The notes under the pieces were generated by a model, which saw only the letters and a program-made list of their open reading frames with translations, was not told the DNA's origin and searched no databases. A stretch of 64,000 bases of DNA, taken from positions 186,001 to 250,000 of the forward strand of contig NZ_JADWPD010000007.1 in the NCBI RefSeq assembly GCF_017308975.1. The letters run 5' to 3'. The translations under genes were made by a program, and so were the position numbers. Below are positions 7,236 through 16,300 of the stretch, one piece after another. Each line of letters begins with the position of its first letter. Position 1 is the stretch's first letter. Source of the stretch: Amycolatopsis sp. MtRt-6. GTDB taxonomy: Bacteria > Actinomycetota > Actinomycetes > Mycobacteriales > Pseudonocardiaceae.

Positions 7236-10200
7236 CTAGCGAACCGGGCGGGCCTTGTTCGTCTTGTCCGGGAGCTGGTCGACCGGGAGCTGCTCGCCTT
7301 CCGCGTCGAGGCCCAGCTTCTTGTTCTGCTTTTCGATTTCGTTGTGGAGGCTGTTCGGGTTGTCGATCAGGAGGCCGCCGGACGGGGCACTCTTGCCGGT
7401 GGCCGCCGCGAACATCTCGCGGGCGAACGTCGTGCAATTGTAGCGGAGCAGGTTGTACGCCGCCGTGGCCTTGCCTTTGGCGTAGTCGACGCCCTTCTTG
7501 AGGTCTTCCTTGCCGATCTTCGCCTTCATCAGGCCGGTGGGGGAATGGGCCGTGTCCGGGTTGCGGACCTCGCCCGGCACGCTCTTCCACGGCCGCCGGG
7601 GGTCGAAGCCGCCGCCGCGGCCGAGGTTCGCCGGCCAGAAGCCGAACGAGTCCTCCTTGCCGTCCTTGTGCTTGAGCATGATCCAGGAGTGCCCGACCCG
7701 GGCCTCCTTGAAGTACTCGCGAGTGAAGAACCCGGCCTCCTTGTCCGCGGCGATGGACATTTCGATGTCCTTCTCGCCCTCGACCTGGACTTCGCTGATC
7801 TTCGTCGGCGGGCTCGCGACCGCGATGACGTCGAGCTTGGTCTCGTCGTCGGTGTGCGGCTTGACCCGCAGCTCCTTGAGACCCTCGGGACGCAGCGCAC
7901 CGAGCACCTCGCCCGCGGCGGTGCGCACCGCACCCGCGTCCTTCGGCGGGGTGGCCAGCTTCGCCGCGAGCGCCGTCTTCGCCTTCTTCTTGACGTCGGT
8001 GCCGTCTTCCCTGCGCTTGAGCTTCGACCAGATCTTCTTGCCCGCCTTGACGACCGTCCCGACGACCGAGTCGATCACCTTGCCGACGGGGGACTGGACC
8101 TTCTCCAGGATCGACTTGATCTTCTCCGAGATCCCGCCCAGCCCGAGCAGGCTCGCCAGGAACCCCAGCACCATCGGCAGCGCCTTCGCCAGCGTCCGCT
8201 CGATCAGCCCGGCCACCGCGCCCGCGCCGCCGCGGGCGATCGACTCGACCGAGTCCAGCACCGAGTCGACGAACTCCTTGACCTGGGCCGCCTTGTCCAC
8301 GAAGAACATGACGATGTCGTAGATCGCCTTGCAGGCCTTGATGAACGCGGCCGCCGGGTTGAGCATCGAGATGATCCAGGTGATGCCCGCCTTGACGATC
8401 TTCTCGATCACGAACTCCTTGAGCTGGCCGAGCACCAGCTCCTTCAGGTCGCCCAGCTTCTCGACCACCCAGCGCCACAGCCCCGGCACGCCCTCGGTGA
8501 CCAGCACCTTGACCACGTCGAGGGTCTGCTCCAGCCTCGCCAGCACCGGTTCCGGGATGAACCGCAGGATCCGCGCGCGGACGCTCGCCCAGGTCAGGCC
8601 CAGGATCGAGAGCACCATCTTCAGGATGCCCCTGGCGTCCAGCGCCTCCGGGATCTCGATCCCCGCGGCGGCGAGGTTGCCCAGCAGCCACCCCTTCAGG
8701 CCGCTCTTGAGGTGCTCGACGATGTTCGCGCCGAAGTTCATGACACCGGTCTTGACGGCGTTGACCAGGTTGCCGAGGAACTCGATCGGCTTCGCGATGA
8801 TCAGCCCGACCGCGTTCGCGGCCCGGGACAGCACGCCGAGCAGCATGTCCTTCAGCTTGAGGATCGTCTCGATCGCGCCGCCGACGGCCTCCTTCGCCCT
8901 GCTCCACAGGCCCTTGTTCTCCGCCTGCAGCGCCTTGATCTCCTCATCGACGGCGTTGCGGGCTTCGCTGTACTTCTGGGCCAGGTCCTCGACCAGCGCG
9001 TCCTGTTTCTCGTCGACGGACTTCTCGAGGTCGTCGAACTGGCCGCCGAACTCCTTCGCCGCCTCGCCCGCGATCTTGCGCAGCGCCGGCGACTGGGACG
9101 CGACCTTCTGCTGCACCCGGGTGCGGCCGTCGGCGATCAGCTGCTTCGCCTCGCCCAGCTGCTGCCCGACGAAGTCCGCGATGTCGCCGATGACGGCCTG
9201 CATCCTGACCTCGTAGACCTTCTTGGCCTCGAGGAAGAGGTTGTTCGCTTCGGCGGGCAGATCGGCGAACAGGTCGTACGCCCACCGCGCCGCCCCGCTG
9301 ATCCCGTCGTAGCGCTCGTCCTTGTAGCGCTTCATGCGGGCCTGGTGGTCGGCGGTGAACGCGGCCTTGGCCTGCGCCTCGCCGGCCTCGAACTTCTTCG
9401 CCACCTGGTCGTCGAGCGCGCCCAGCACGCCTTCGACCTTCGTCTTGGTCTCGTCGAAGATCGCCTTGATCTCCCCGGTGATCCGGGCGCGGTCCTGCTC
9501 GTCCTTCGCTTTCGTGGCCGACTTCGCCGCCTGGCCCTGCTGCCCGGCCGTCGAGCGCGCGCCCGTCATGCCCGCCATCGCGGCCTGCCCGGACGCCCGG
9601 GCCGCGCCGGTCACGGCGGCCAGCTGCCCCGCTTCGGACTCGCGGACCGCGGCCGGCGCCGAAGCCGTGTGCTGCTCGCCTTCCCGCTTGGCGGCGAGCG
9701 CGCCGGTGAACTCCGGCTCGTTGGACTCGGCCAGCTGCTGGTCGGTGACGCCCGCCGCGGCCATCGCGCCGTGGGTCTCGCACTGGTCGGCACGCAGATC
9801 GGTCTGCTCGGGCGGCGCCTTGTCCGGGGTCGCCTTGCGTGCGTCCGGTGGCGTCAGCGCGGGCGGGGCCGGCGTTTCCGGCAGCGGCGTGACGGGCTTT
9901 TCCACGGCCCGGCTCGGATCCGGTGGTTCCTTCGTCCGGTCGGTGACGTCCTTCGCCGAGGCGTCCTTGCCGCTGGTGACCTTGCCCAGCACCTCCGTCT
10001 TGACCTGGTCGGCCTTGCCGGAGGTGGCGAACTTGTCGGCCTCGTCGAGGTTCTTCGGCGCCTGCTTGGCGATCGCGGCGTTCACCGCGGCGATGAAGGC
10101 CGCCTTGTCGAACCCAGCCGGCTTCGCCGCCGCCATCTTGTCCGCCTGGGCGGCCTTGGCCTGGGCGTCCTTGTCGTCGGCGGGCGCCACCGCGGCGTCC

Positions 10201-10499
10201 TGCGCCTTCTTGACCTCCGCGCCGGCCGGCGGATGGGCCTTCGCCGTCTTGGCGTTCGCGCCGACGTCCTTCTTCAGCGACTGGAACTTCGGGTCGGTCG
10301 CCGGCGTCACGCCGGGTGGCGCGACCGGGGGCGCGGGACAGCCCTGCCGCTGCAGCGCGACCAGCCTCGACACCGCCGCATTGCCCGCCGAAGCCTGCAG
10401 GCGCAACAAGGCGGGCGGAGCCGCCCGGCGCGCAGGCCGGGGCGGCCGCGCGGGCTGCCCGGACGGCTCCCGTGGCGCCTTGTCCCGCCCCGTTGGCAT
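7236..10499 (-). CDS. Large eCIS cargo/tape-measure-like protein with C-terminal papain-like domain
   Basis: A 1087-residue protein, on the opposite strand within the eCIS locus. I chose the ATG at 10499; the frame stays open upstream but then crosses operator copy C and part of the sheath promoter region. Residues 31-47 carry LLRLQASAGNAAVSRLV, matching a motif in the DUF4157 protein. Residues 50-350 are Ala/Lys/Pro-rich, 350-560 are strongly helical and coiled-coil-like, and 560-860 hold repeated amphipathic to hydrophobic helices (GWLLGNLAAAGIEIP, MVLGFLASLLGLGG). The last 180 residues contain GHSWI (His937) and NCTTFA (Cys1022), the His/Cys arrangement of permuted papain-like or NlpC/P60-like hydrolases. 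I infer an injected effector; it may double as tape measure. Confidence 0.82.
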   Translation of the reverse strand: MPTGRDKAPREPSGQPARPPRPARRAAPPALLRLQASAGNAAVSRLVALQRQGCPAPPVAPPGVTPATDPKFQSLKKDVGANAKTAKAHPPAGAEVKKAQDAAVAPADDKDAQAKAAQADKMAAAKPAGFDKAAFIAAVNAAIAKQAPKNLDEADKFATSGKADQVKTEVLGKVTSGKDASAKDVTDRTKEPPDPSRAVEKPVTPLPETPAPPALTPPDARKATPDKAPPEQTDLRADQCETHGAMAAAGVTDQQLAESNEPEFTGALAAKREGEQHTASAPAAVRESEAGQLAAVTGAARASGQAAMAGMTGARSTAGQQGQAAKSATKAKDEQDRARITGEIKAIFDETKTKVEGVLGALDDQVAKKFEAGEAQAKAAFTADHQARMKRYKDERYDGISGAARWAYDLFADLPAEANNLFLEAKKVYEVRMQAVIGDIADFVGQQLGEAKQLIADGRTRVQQKVASQSPALRKIAGEAAKEFGGQFDDLEKSVDEKQDALVEDLAQKYSEARNAVDEEIKALQAENKGLWSRAKEAVGGAIETILKLKDMLLGVLSRAANAVGLIIAKPIEFLGNLVNAVKTGVMNFGANIVEHLKSGLKGWLLGNLAAAGIEIPEALDARGILKMVLSILGLTWASVRARILRFIPEPVLARLEQTLDVVKVLVTEGVPGLWRWVVEKLGDLKELVLGQLKEFVIEKIVKAGITWIISMLNPAAAFIKACKAIYDIVMFFVDKAAQVKEFVDSVLDSVESIARGGAGAVAGLIERTLAKALPMVLGFLASLLGLGGISEKIKSILEKVQSPVGKVIDSVVGTVVKAGKKIWSKLKRREDGTDVKKKAKTALAAKLATPPKDAGAVRTAAGEVLGALRPEGLKELRVKPHTDDETKLDVIAVASPPTKISEVQVEGEKDIEMSIAADKEAGFFTREYFKEARVGHSWIMLKHKDGKEDSFGFWPANLGRGGGFDPRRPWKSVPGEVRNPDTAHSPTGLMKAKIGKEDLKKGVDYAKGKATAAYNLLRYNCTTFAREMFAAATGKSAPSGGLLIDNPNSLHNEIEKQNKKLGLDAEGEQLPVDQLPDKTNKARPVR

Positions 10500-10556
10500 G
10501 GGTTCAACTGTCGGTCCTGCCGGGCCCGTTGCCAACGGCCGGACGGGCGGGCGCGG

Positions 10557-10588
10557 CTGCCCGAACGGGCAGTTGCCTTTAAGGGCAG
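10557..10588. promoter_or_regulatory. eCIS operator-like palindromes, tandem copies C1 and C2
   Basis: Two adjacent copies: C1 CTGCCC-GAAC-GGGCAG at 10557-10572 and C2 TTGCCT-TTAA-GGGCAG at 10573-10588 (one mismatch in the left arm). They sit in the 190-base gap between the leftward cargo-like gene (start 10499) and the rightward sheath gene (start 10691), where one regulator could control both directions. Confidence 0.7.
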
Positions 10589-10690
10589 AGATCGGTTCCC
10601 GCGGGCCTAGCCGCACGGTCGTTCCGGGAAGAACGCCGTGGCAGCAGCATCGCCGAAGACAAGACTTGTGCGTCGACAAGGGAGGCACGC

Positions 10691-12244
10691 ATGCCCACCT
10701 ATCTCACGCCGGGGGTGTACGTCGAGGAGGTCGAAGCCGGCGCACGGCCGATCGAGGGCGTGGGCACCGCTGTTGCCGCCTTCGTCGGCTTCGCGGCGGA
10801 CGGTCCCTTCAACACCCCTACGCTGGTGTCCAACTGGGGCCAGTTCACGCAGACCTTCGGCGACTTCATGGAAGGCTGCTACCTGGCCCAGTCGGTCTAC
10901 GGCTATTTCCTCAACGGCGGCACCAACTGCTACATCGTCCGCATCGGCGGGTCGCGCGCCCAGGACAACGGCGCCGGGCCGAAGCAGATCGAAGCCCGCC
11001 AAGCCGTGCTCGGCGGCTACCGTTTCGTCGCGAAGGAGCTGCCGGAGGGCAAGCCGGCCGGGGAGATCACCGTCGAGGTGGCCGACCCGACCGGCGACAA
11101 CCCGGCCGAAGACCGGTTCACCGTGCTGGTCAAGCAGGACGGCAAGGTCGTCGAGACGCACAACGTGACGACCAAGCGCACCAAGGAGAACGTCGTCACC
11201 GCGGTGCGGGAGAAGTCCAACCTCATCACCATCGAAGAGGTGGCCACCGGCGGTGCGGTCACCAAGCCCGACAAGGGCACCGCCGTGCTCGCCGCGCCGC
11301 CCAAGGAGCCGCAGGCCCCGCCGGTCCCGCGCCGGGTCGCGGCCGACGACTACGTCGGCGACGTCGCCGACCGGACCGGCTTCGGTGGCCTGGAGGCGAT
11401 CGACGAGATCACCATGGTCGCCGCGCCGGACCTGATGGCCGCCTATCAGCGCGACCTGATCGACCTCGACACCGTCAAGGCCGTGCAGCTGGCGATGATC
11501 GCGCACTGCGAGCTGATGGGCGACCGGATGGCGATCATCGACCCGCCGCCGGCCCTCAACCCCCAGGAAGTGCGCGGCTGGCGGATGGACGCGGCCGGCT
11601 ACGACTCGAAGTACGCCGCGCTGTACTACCCGTGGGTGCAGGTCCTCGACCCGGCGTCGGGCACCAACACCTACATCCCGCCGAGCGGCCACATGGCCGG
11701 CGTGTGGGCCCGCACCGACGCCACCCGCGGCGTCCACAAGGCCCCGGCCAACGAGGTCGTCCGCGGCGCGCTCGCGCTCGAGACGCACCTGACCAAGGCG
11801 GAGCAGGAGCTGCTCAACCCGATCGGCGTCAACTGCGTGCGGTCGTTCTCCGGCAAGGGCATCCGGGTGTGGGGCGCGCGGACGCTGTCGAGCGACCCGG
11901 CGTGGCGCTACCTGAACGTCCGGCGGCTGTTCAACTACCTCGAGGAGTCCATCCTCAACGGCACGCAGTGGGTCGTGTTCGAGCCGAACGACGACGCGCT
12001 GTGGGCGCGGATCCGGCGCACGATCAGCGCGTTCCTGGTCATGGAGTGGCGCAAGGGCGCGTTGTTCGGGCTCACCCCGGACGAGGCCTTCTTCGTCAAG
12101 TGCGACCGCGAGACCAACCCGGCCGAGGGCATCGACCTCGGCCAGGTGATCTGCGAAGTCGGCATCGCCCCGGTGAAACCGGCGGAGTTCGTGATCTTCC
12201 GGCTGGCCCAGATGTCCGGCGGCACCAGCCTCGTCAACGAGTAG
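10691..12244 (+). CDS. eCIS contractile sheath protein
   Basis: A 517-residue phage tail sheath protein. The N-terminus MPTYLTPGVYVEEVEAG is the standard opening of sheath subunits (donor strand for the next ring), and the C-terminal part FLVMEWRKGALFGL...FVKCDRETNP is the conserved sheath core. The middle region (about residues 120-210) is a variable, charged insertion. GGGAGG lies before the ATG. This is the outer contractile layer; the tube gene follows 70 bases later. Expression is probably governed by the palindromes at 10557-10588. Confidence 0.97.
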   Translation: MPTYLTPGVYVEEVEAGARPIEGVGTAVAAFVGFAADGPFNTPTLVSNWGQFTQTFGDFMEGCYLAQSVYGYFLNGGTNCYIVRIGGSRAQDNGAGPKQIEARQAVLGGYRFVAKELPEGKPAGEITVEVADPTGDNPAEDRFTVLVKQDGKVVETHNVTTKRTKENVVTAVREKSNLITIEEVATGGAVTKPDKGTAVLAAPPKEPQAPPVPRRVAADDYVGDVADRTGFGGLEAIDEITMVAAPDLMAAYQRDLIDLDTVKAVQLAMIAHCELMGDRMAIIDPPPALNPQEVRGWRMDAAGYDSKYAALYYPWVQVLDPASGTNTYIPPSGHMAGVWARTDATRGVHKAPANEVVRGALALETHLTKAEQELLNPIGVNCVRSFSGKGIRVWGARTLSSDPAWRYLNVRRLFNYLEESILNGTQWVVFEPNDDALWARIRRTISAFLVMEWRKGALFGLTPDEAFFVKCDRETNPAEGIDLGQVICEVGIAPVKPAEFVIFRLAQMSGGTSLVNE

Positions 12245-12314
12245 TCCATCCATGCCCCCGCCACCACCCTCAATCGAGGCGCTGCGCGCCGCAGTGTTGT
12301 GAGAGGACTCCACC

Positions 12315-12758
12315 ATGGCACTTCCCGATCTTGACAAGGCTGTCGGCCACTCCTTCGGGCTCGAGATCGACGGCGTCCAGATCAAGCAGATCTCCGAGGT
12401 CTCCGGCCTCAAGATGGAGCAGGACGTCATCGAGCTCAAGCAGAACACCGTCGACGGCAAGTACGTCATCAAGAAGCTGCCCGGCCGGCCGAAGGCGGGC
12501 GAGGTCACGCTGACCCGCGGCCTCACCGAGGACAACAGCTTCGAGAAGTGGGTCAAGGACGCCCACTTCGGCAAGATGACGACCGCGCGCAAGGGCGGCG
12601 CCATCATCGTCTACGACTACGAGGGCACCGCGCTCAAGCGCTACAAGCTCACCAACGCCTGGCCGAAGAGCCTGGAGATCGGCTCGCTGAAGGCCGGCGA
12701 CACGAGCGTGCTCACCGAGAAGCTCGTCATCACCTACGAGCAGATGGAAGTCGAGTGA
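12315..12758 (+). CDS. eCIS inner tube protein (gp19 family), first copy
   Basis: A 147-residue phage tail tube protein of the T4 gp19-like family, with the usual HSFGLEIDGVQIKQISEVSGL opening (its parts match tube proteins) and the KRYKLTNAWPKSLEIGSLKAGD segment near the end. It forms the hollow tube that the sheath drives outwards. It follows the sheath and precedes the chaperone-like gene by 4 bases. A second, shorter-linked tube homologue lies at 16406, as is common in eCIS loci where one tube type initiates from the baseplate. Confidence 0.95.
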   Translation: MALPDLDKAVGHSFGLEIDGVQIKQISEVSGLKMEQDVIELKQNTVDGKYVIKKLPGRPKAGEVTLTRGLTEDNSFEKWVKDAHFGKMTTARKGGAIIVYDYEGTALKRYKLTNAWPKSLEIGSLKAGDTSVLTEKLVITYEQMEVE

Positions 12759-12762
12759 GCCG

Positions 12763-13209
12763 ATGCGCAGGGTGATGGCGTCGGCGCCGGTGTCGGAACC
12801 CCCCGTTTCGGAGGGGGAGCCGCGCACCGAGCGGCCGAAGCTGCGGACGGAGTTCGCGTTCGAGCTCCCGCGCGGGTACGTCGACGACGAGGGCAAGGTG
12901 CACCACTCCGGCGTGATGCGCCTGGCCACCGCCCGCGACGAGCTGATCCCGCTGCGGGACGACCGGGTGCGCGAGAACTCGGCGTTCCTCACGGTGGTGC
13001 TGCTGGCCCGGGTCGTCACCCGGATCGGCGACATCACCGACGTCCACGCGGGGATCATCGAGAACCTGTTCGCGTCTGACCTGGCGTTCCTGCAGGACAT
13101 GTACCGCCGGGTCAACAGCGAGGGCCACACCAGGGCGGGCGTGGCGTGCCCCGAGTGCGGCCACGGCTTCGTCGTCGACGTCGCCGGTGGCCGCCTGGGG
13201 GAATCGTGA
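12763..13209 (+). CDS. eCIS tail assembly/baseplate chaperone-like protein with zinc-finger tail
   Basis: A 148-residue protein. The central region (EFAFELPRGYVDDEGKVH... VMRLATARDELIPLRD... ITDVHAGIIENLFASDLAFLQDMYRRVN, each quoted in parts) matches the small T4-type baseplate or tail-assembly chaperone proteins that sit between tube and DUF6760 genes in actinobacterial eCIS. The C-terminus ends with CPECGH, a half zinc ribbon, after residue 130. It overlaps the next gene by 4 bases (GTGA). It probably assists assembly rather than being abundant in the particle; family assignment is from context and pattern. Confidence 0.75.
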   Translation: MRRVMASAPVSEPPVSEGEPRTERPKLRTEFAFELPRGYVDDEGKVHHSGVMRLATARDELIPLRDDRVRENSAFLTVVLLARVVTRIGDITDVHAGIIENLFASDLAFLQDMYRRVNSEGHTRAGVACPECGHGFVVDVAGGRLGES

Positions 13210-13364
13210 CGTACGCGGCCGACCGGCTGCACGAGGAAGTCGCGTACGTCGCCTACCACCTGCACTGGTCCCTCGACGACATCCTCGACCTCGAACACCC
13301 CGACCGGTTGACCTACGTCGCCGAGATCGCCCGGATCAACACCCGGATGAGCCAAGGACGGTGA
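13206..13364 (+). CDS. DUF6760 small eCIS protein
   Basis: A 52-residue protein starting at the GTG at 13206, which overlaps the previous stop. The sequence around YAADRLHEEVAYVAYHLHW and LDDILDLEHPDRL is the DUF6760 signature, a tiny helical protein found only between tube/chaperone and baseplate genes of eCIS clusters. Its role is unknown. Together with the preceding chaperone-like gene it resembles the two overlapping assembly-chaperone genes of long-tailed phages, though no frameshift site is evident here because each has its own start. Confidence 0.85.
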   Translation: MTYAADRLHEEVAYVAYHLHWSLDDILDLEHPDRLTYVAEIARINTRMSQGR

Positions 13365-13371
13365 CGCAGGA

Positions 13372-16300
13372 ATGTGGTTCCGCAGGAAGGAAGCGGCCTC
13401 GCCGCCGCCGTCACCGCCGCCTTCGCCGGGGCCGGCCGCCCTGCCGGTGACGCGGGGGGAGTGGCGGAGCGTGGCGCCGATCCAGCGGGTGCTGGGCGAG
13501 CACCCGCTGGTCAACCCGGTGCAGCGGTTCAGTTCGACGCTGACGTCCTGGCGGAGCCCGGCCTACCTCGAGCCGCTCGGCCACCGGATCGGTCCCGCGG
13601 AGCCGGCGGGGGTGATCGCCGGCCTCGCCCGGCCGGAGCTGCCTCTGGCCGAGCCGGGGCCGTCCCGGTCGGGAGGTGCCCCGGTGCAGCGCGTGCCGGC
13701 TTTCGAGCAGCCTGGGGAACTGGCATCGCCGCTGGAGTTGCCGGTGGTGACGGCGCGCGAAGCCGTGCCACCGCTGACGTCCGCGGCGGCGGTGGACGGG
13801 CCGCCGGTGCGGACCGTCCAGGCGATCGCGGCCCCGGTGGAACCGTCCTTTGTGGAACCGTCGGCTGTGGAACCGTCCGCTGTGGACGTTCCGGCCGAGG
13901 TCGCGGAGCCCGGCCCGGTGGTGTCCCTGCCGACGCCGTCGGTGGAGGCCGAAAGCGCGCCGGCACCGGAGCCGGAGCGTGTGGAGCTGCCGGTGGTTCA
14001 GCAGCCGCCGCCACGGCGCCTGGGGCTGGGTGCCCCGATCCTGCCGCCCGGCGCGCAGCCTTCGGCGTCGGTGGCGAAACCCGTGCAACGCCTCGACGAC
14101 CCTTCGCCGCCACCGGTCAACTCTTTCCGTCCGCTCGAAACCCCGGAGATCCGCTCCGGGACCACGGAGCCGCCCGGGTCACCGGGCGGCTCGACGAGCG
14201 TTTCCGCCGAGCCGCCGCTCCCGGCGGAACGAGGGCCGGACGTGTTGCCATTGCCAGCTGCGCGGGTGGTTGAAGGTGCGGCAGACCCGGTGGCGGGGGC
14301 TCGTGGGCTCGAAAGTTCGCCGTTGCCGCCGTTGCCGGTGGCGGGGAATGGCGATGGTGTGGCGGGGTCGGCTGCGCCGTTGCCGGTGGCTCGGGTGGCC
14401 GAAGCGGCCGTCCGGCCGGAAGCCGCGCCGTTGCCGGTGGCCCGCGCCGTCGATGACGCCGCCACGCCGGTGACCCGGGGGCTCGATGCCGCCCTGCCGC
14501 TGCCGGTGGCACGGGTGGTCGATGCCGCGGCTGACCCGGTGGAGCGAGGGCCGGAAGCCGCGCCGTTGCCGGTGGCCGGGAATGTCGACGGGGCTGCGCC
14601 GTTACCGGTGGCTCGTGCGGTCGAAGAGGCAGTCCGGCCGGTGCCGGAAGCCGCGTCGTTGCCGGTGGCTCCCGTCACCGAGGGCGCCGCGCTCCCGGTG
14701 ACGCCGACGCTCGATTCCCCGCAGCTGCCGGTGGCACGCGCTGTCGACGGCACGGCCGGCGCGGCCTCGCCGGTGCCTGGCGCTGGCGAAGGCGCGGCGG
14801 CAGGCACGGGTTCGCCGCTGCCGGTGGCCCGTGCCGCCGAGGGTGTGGCGGGCTCGGCTGCGCCGTTGCCGGTGGCCCGCGTTGCCGATGGATCGGAGGG
14901 CTCCGCGGCGGGTGCGGCCGCGTCGTTGCCGGTGGCTCGGGTTGTCGACGGCACGGCGGGCACAGCCGCGGTCGCTCGTGCTGCTGACGGTGCGGCTGGC
15001 TCCTTGGCGGGTGCGGCCGCGTCGTTGCCGGTGGCTCGGGTTGTCGACGGCACGGCGGGCACAGCCGCGGTCGCTCGTGCTGCTGACGGTGCGGCTGGCT
15101 CCTTGGCGGGTGCGGCTGCGTCGTTGCCGGTGGCTCGGGTTGTCGACGGCACGGCGGGCACAGCCGCGGTCGCTCGTGCTGCCGACGGTGCGGTGGGCTC
15201 CTTGGCGGGTGCGGCTGCGCCGTTGCCGGTGGCTCGCGCTGTCGACGACACCGCAGGCGCAGCTGCACCGTTGCCAGTGGCTCGCACCCTCGACGGTGCG
15301 GCGGGCTCCACGGCAGGCACAGCCGCGGTCGCTCGTGCTGCCGACGGTGCGGTGGGCTCCTTGGCGGGCGCAGCTGCCCCGTTGCCGGTGGCTCGTGCTA
15401 CCGACGGCACGGCAGGCACAGCAGCCCCGGTGCCGGTGGCTCGCGCCACCGCCAGCGCGGTGGGCTCAGCTCCGCCACTGCCGGTGGCTCGCGCCACCGA
15501 CGGCACGGCTGGCGCAACCTCGCCGCTCCCGGTGGCTCGCGCTGCCGACAGTGCGGCAGGCCCCACCTCGGGCACAGTTCCGCCACTGTCGGTAGCCCGC
15601 CTTCTCGATGGCACAGCAGGCGCCACTGCACCGCTGCCGGTGGCTCGCGTTCTCGACGGCACGGCGGGCACCGCCGCGGTCGCTCGCGCTACCGACAGCA
15701 CGACAGGCACCACCGCCGCACCCCTGCCGGTGGCTCGCGTTCTCGATGGCACGGCGGGCACGGCCGCACCGCTGCCGGTGGCCCGGGTTCTCGAAGGCGC
15801 CGCTGCACCGCTGCCGGTCGCCCGGGTTGTCGATGGCACGGTGGGCTCCGCCGCCCCGCTGCCGGTGGCCCGCGCCGTCAACGGCACGGCGGGCACGGCG
15901 GGCACGGCGGGCACCGCCGGCCCGCTCTCGGTGGCTCGCGCCACCGACAGCACGGCGGGCTCCATCGCCGGCGCCGCTGCGCCGCTGCCGGTGGCTCGGA
16001 TCGTCGACGGTTCGGCAGGCACGGCCGGACAGCCCACTCTCCCGGCCGGCCGCGGGCTCGAACTCCCGCCACTCCCGGTCGCCCGCTCAAGCGACAACGA
16101 CGGCCCGGCGACACGGGCCGTCGAAGGCGAGGCGTCCCGCAGCGTGTTGCCGGTGGCGCGAGCCGTCGAGGCGGGGGACCAGGCGCCGGTCGCCGAACCG
16201 GCCGCGCCCCCCAGCGTCGCCCCGGTCGTCGTGGCGCCGCACACCGATGCCCCACCGGCGGCGGCACCCGCCGCCGCGCCGGAAACCGAAGAGCTTGTCA

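Noticed and set aside
7344..10610. Very long plus-strand frame opposite the cargo-like gene
   Set aside because: Composition (Leu/Arg/Asp/Gly) mirrors the antisense of the Ala/Lys-rich helical protein, and no domain is recognisable.
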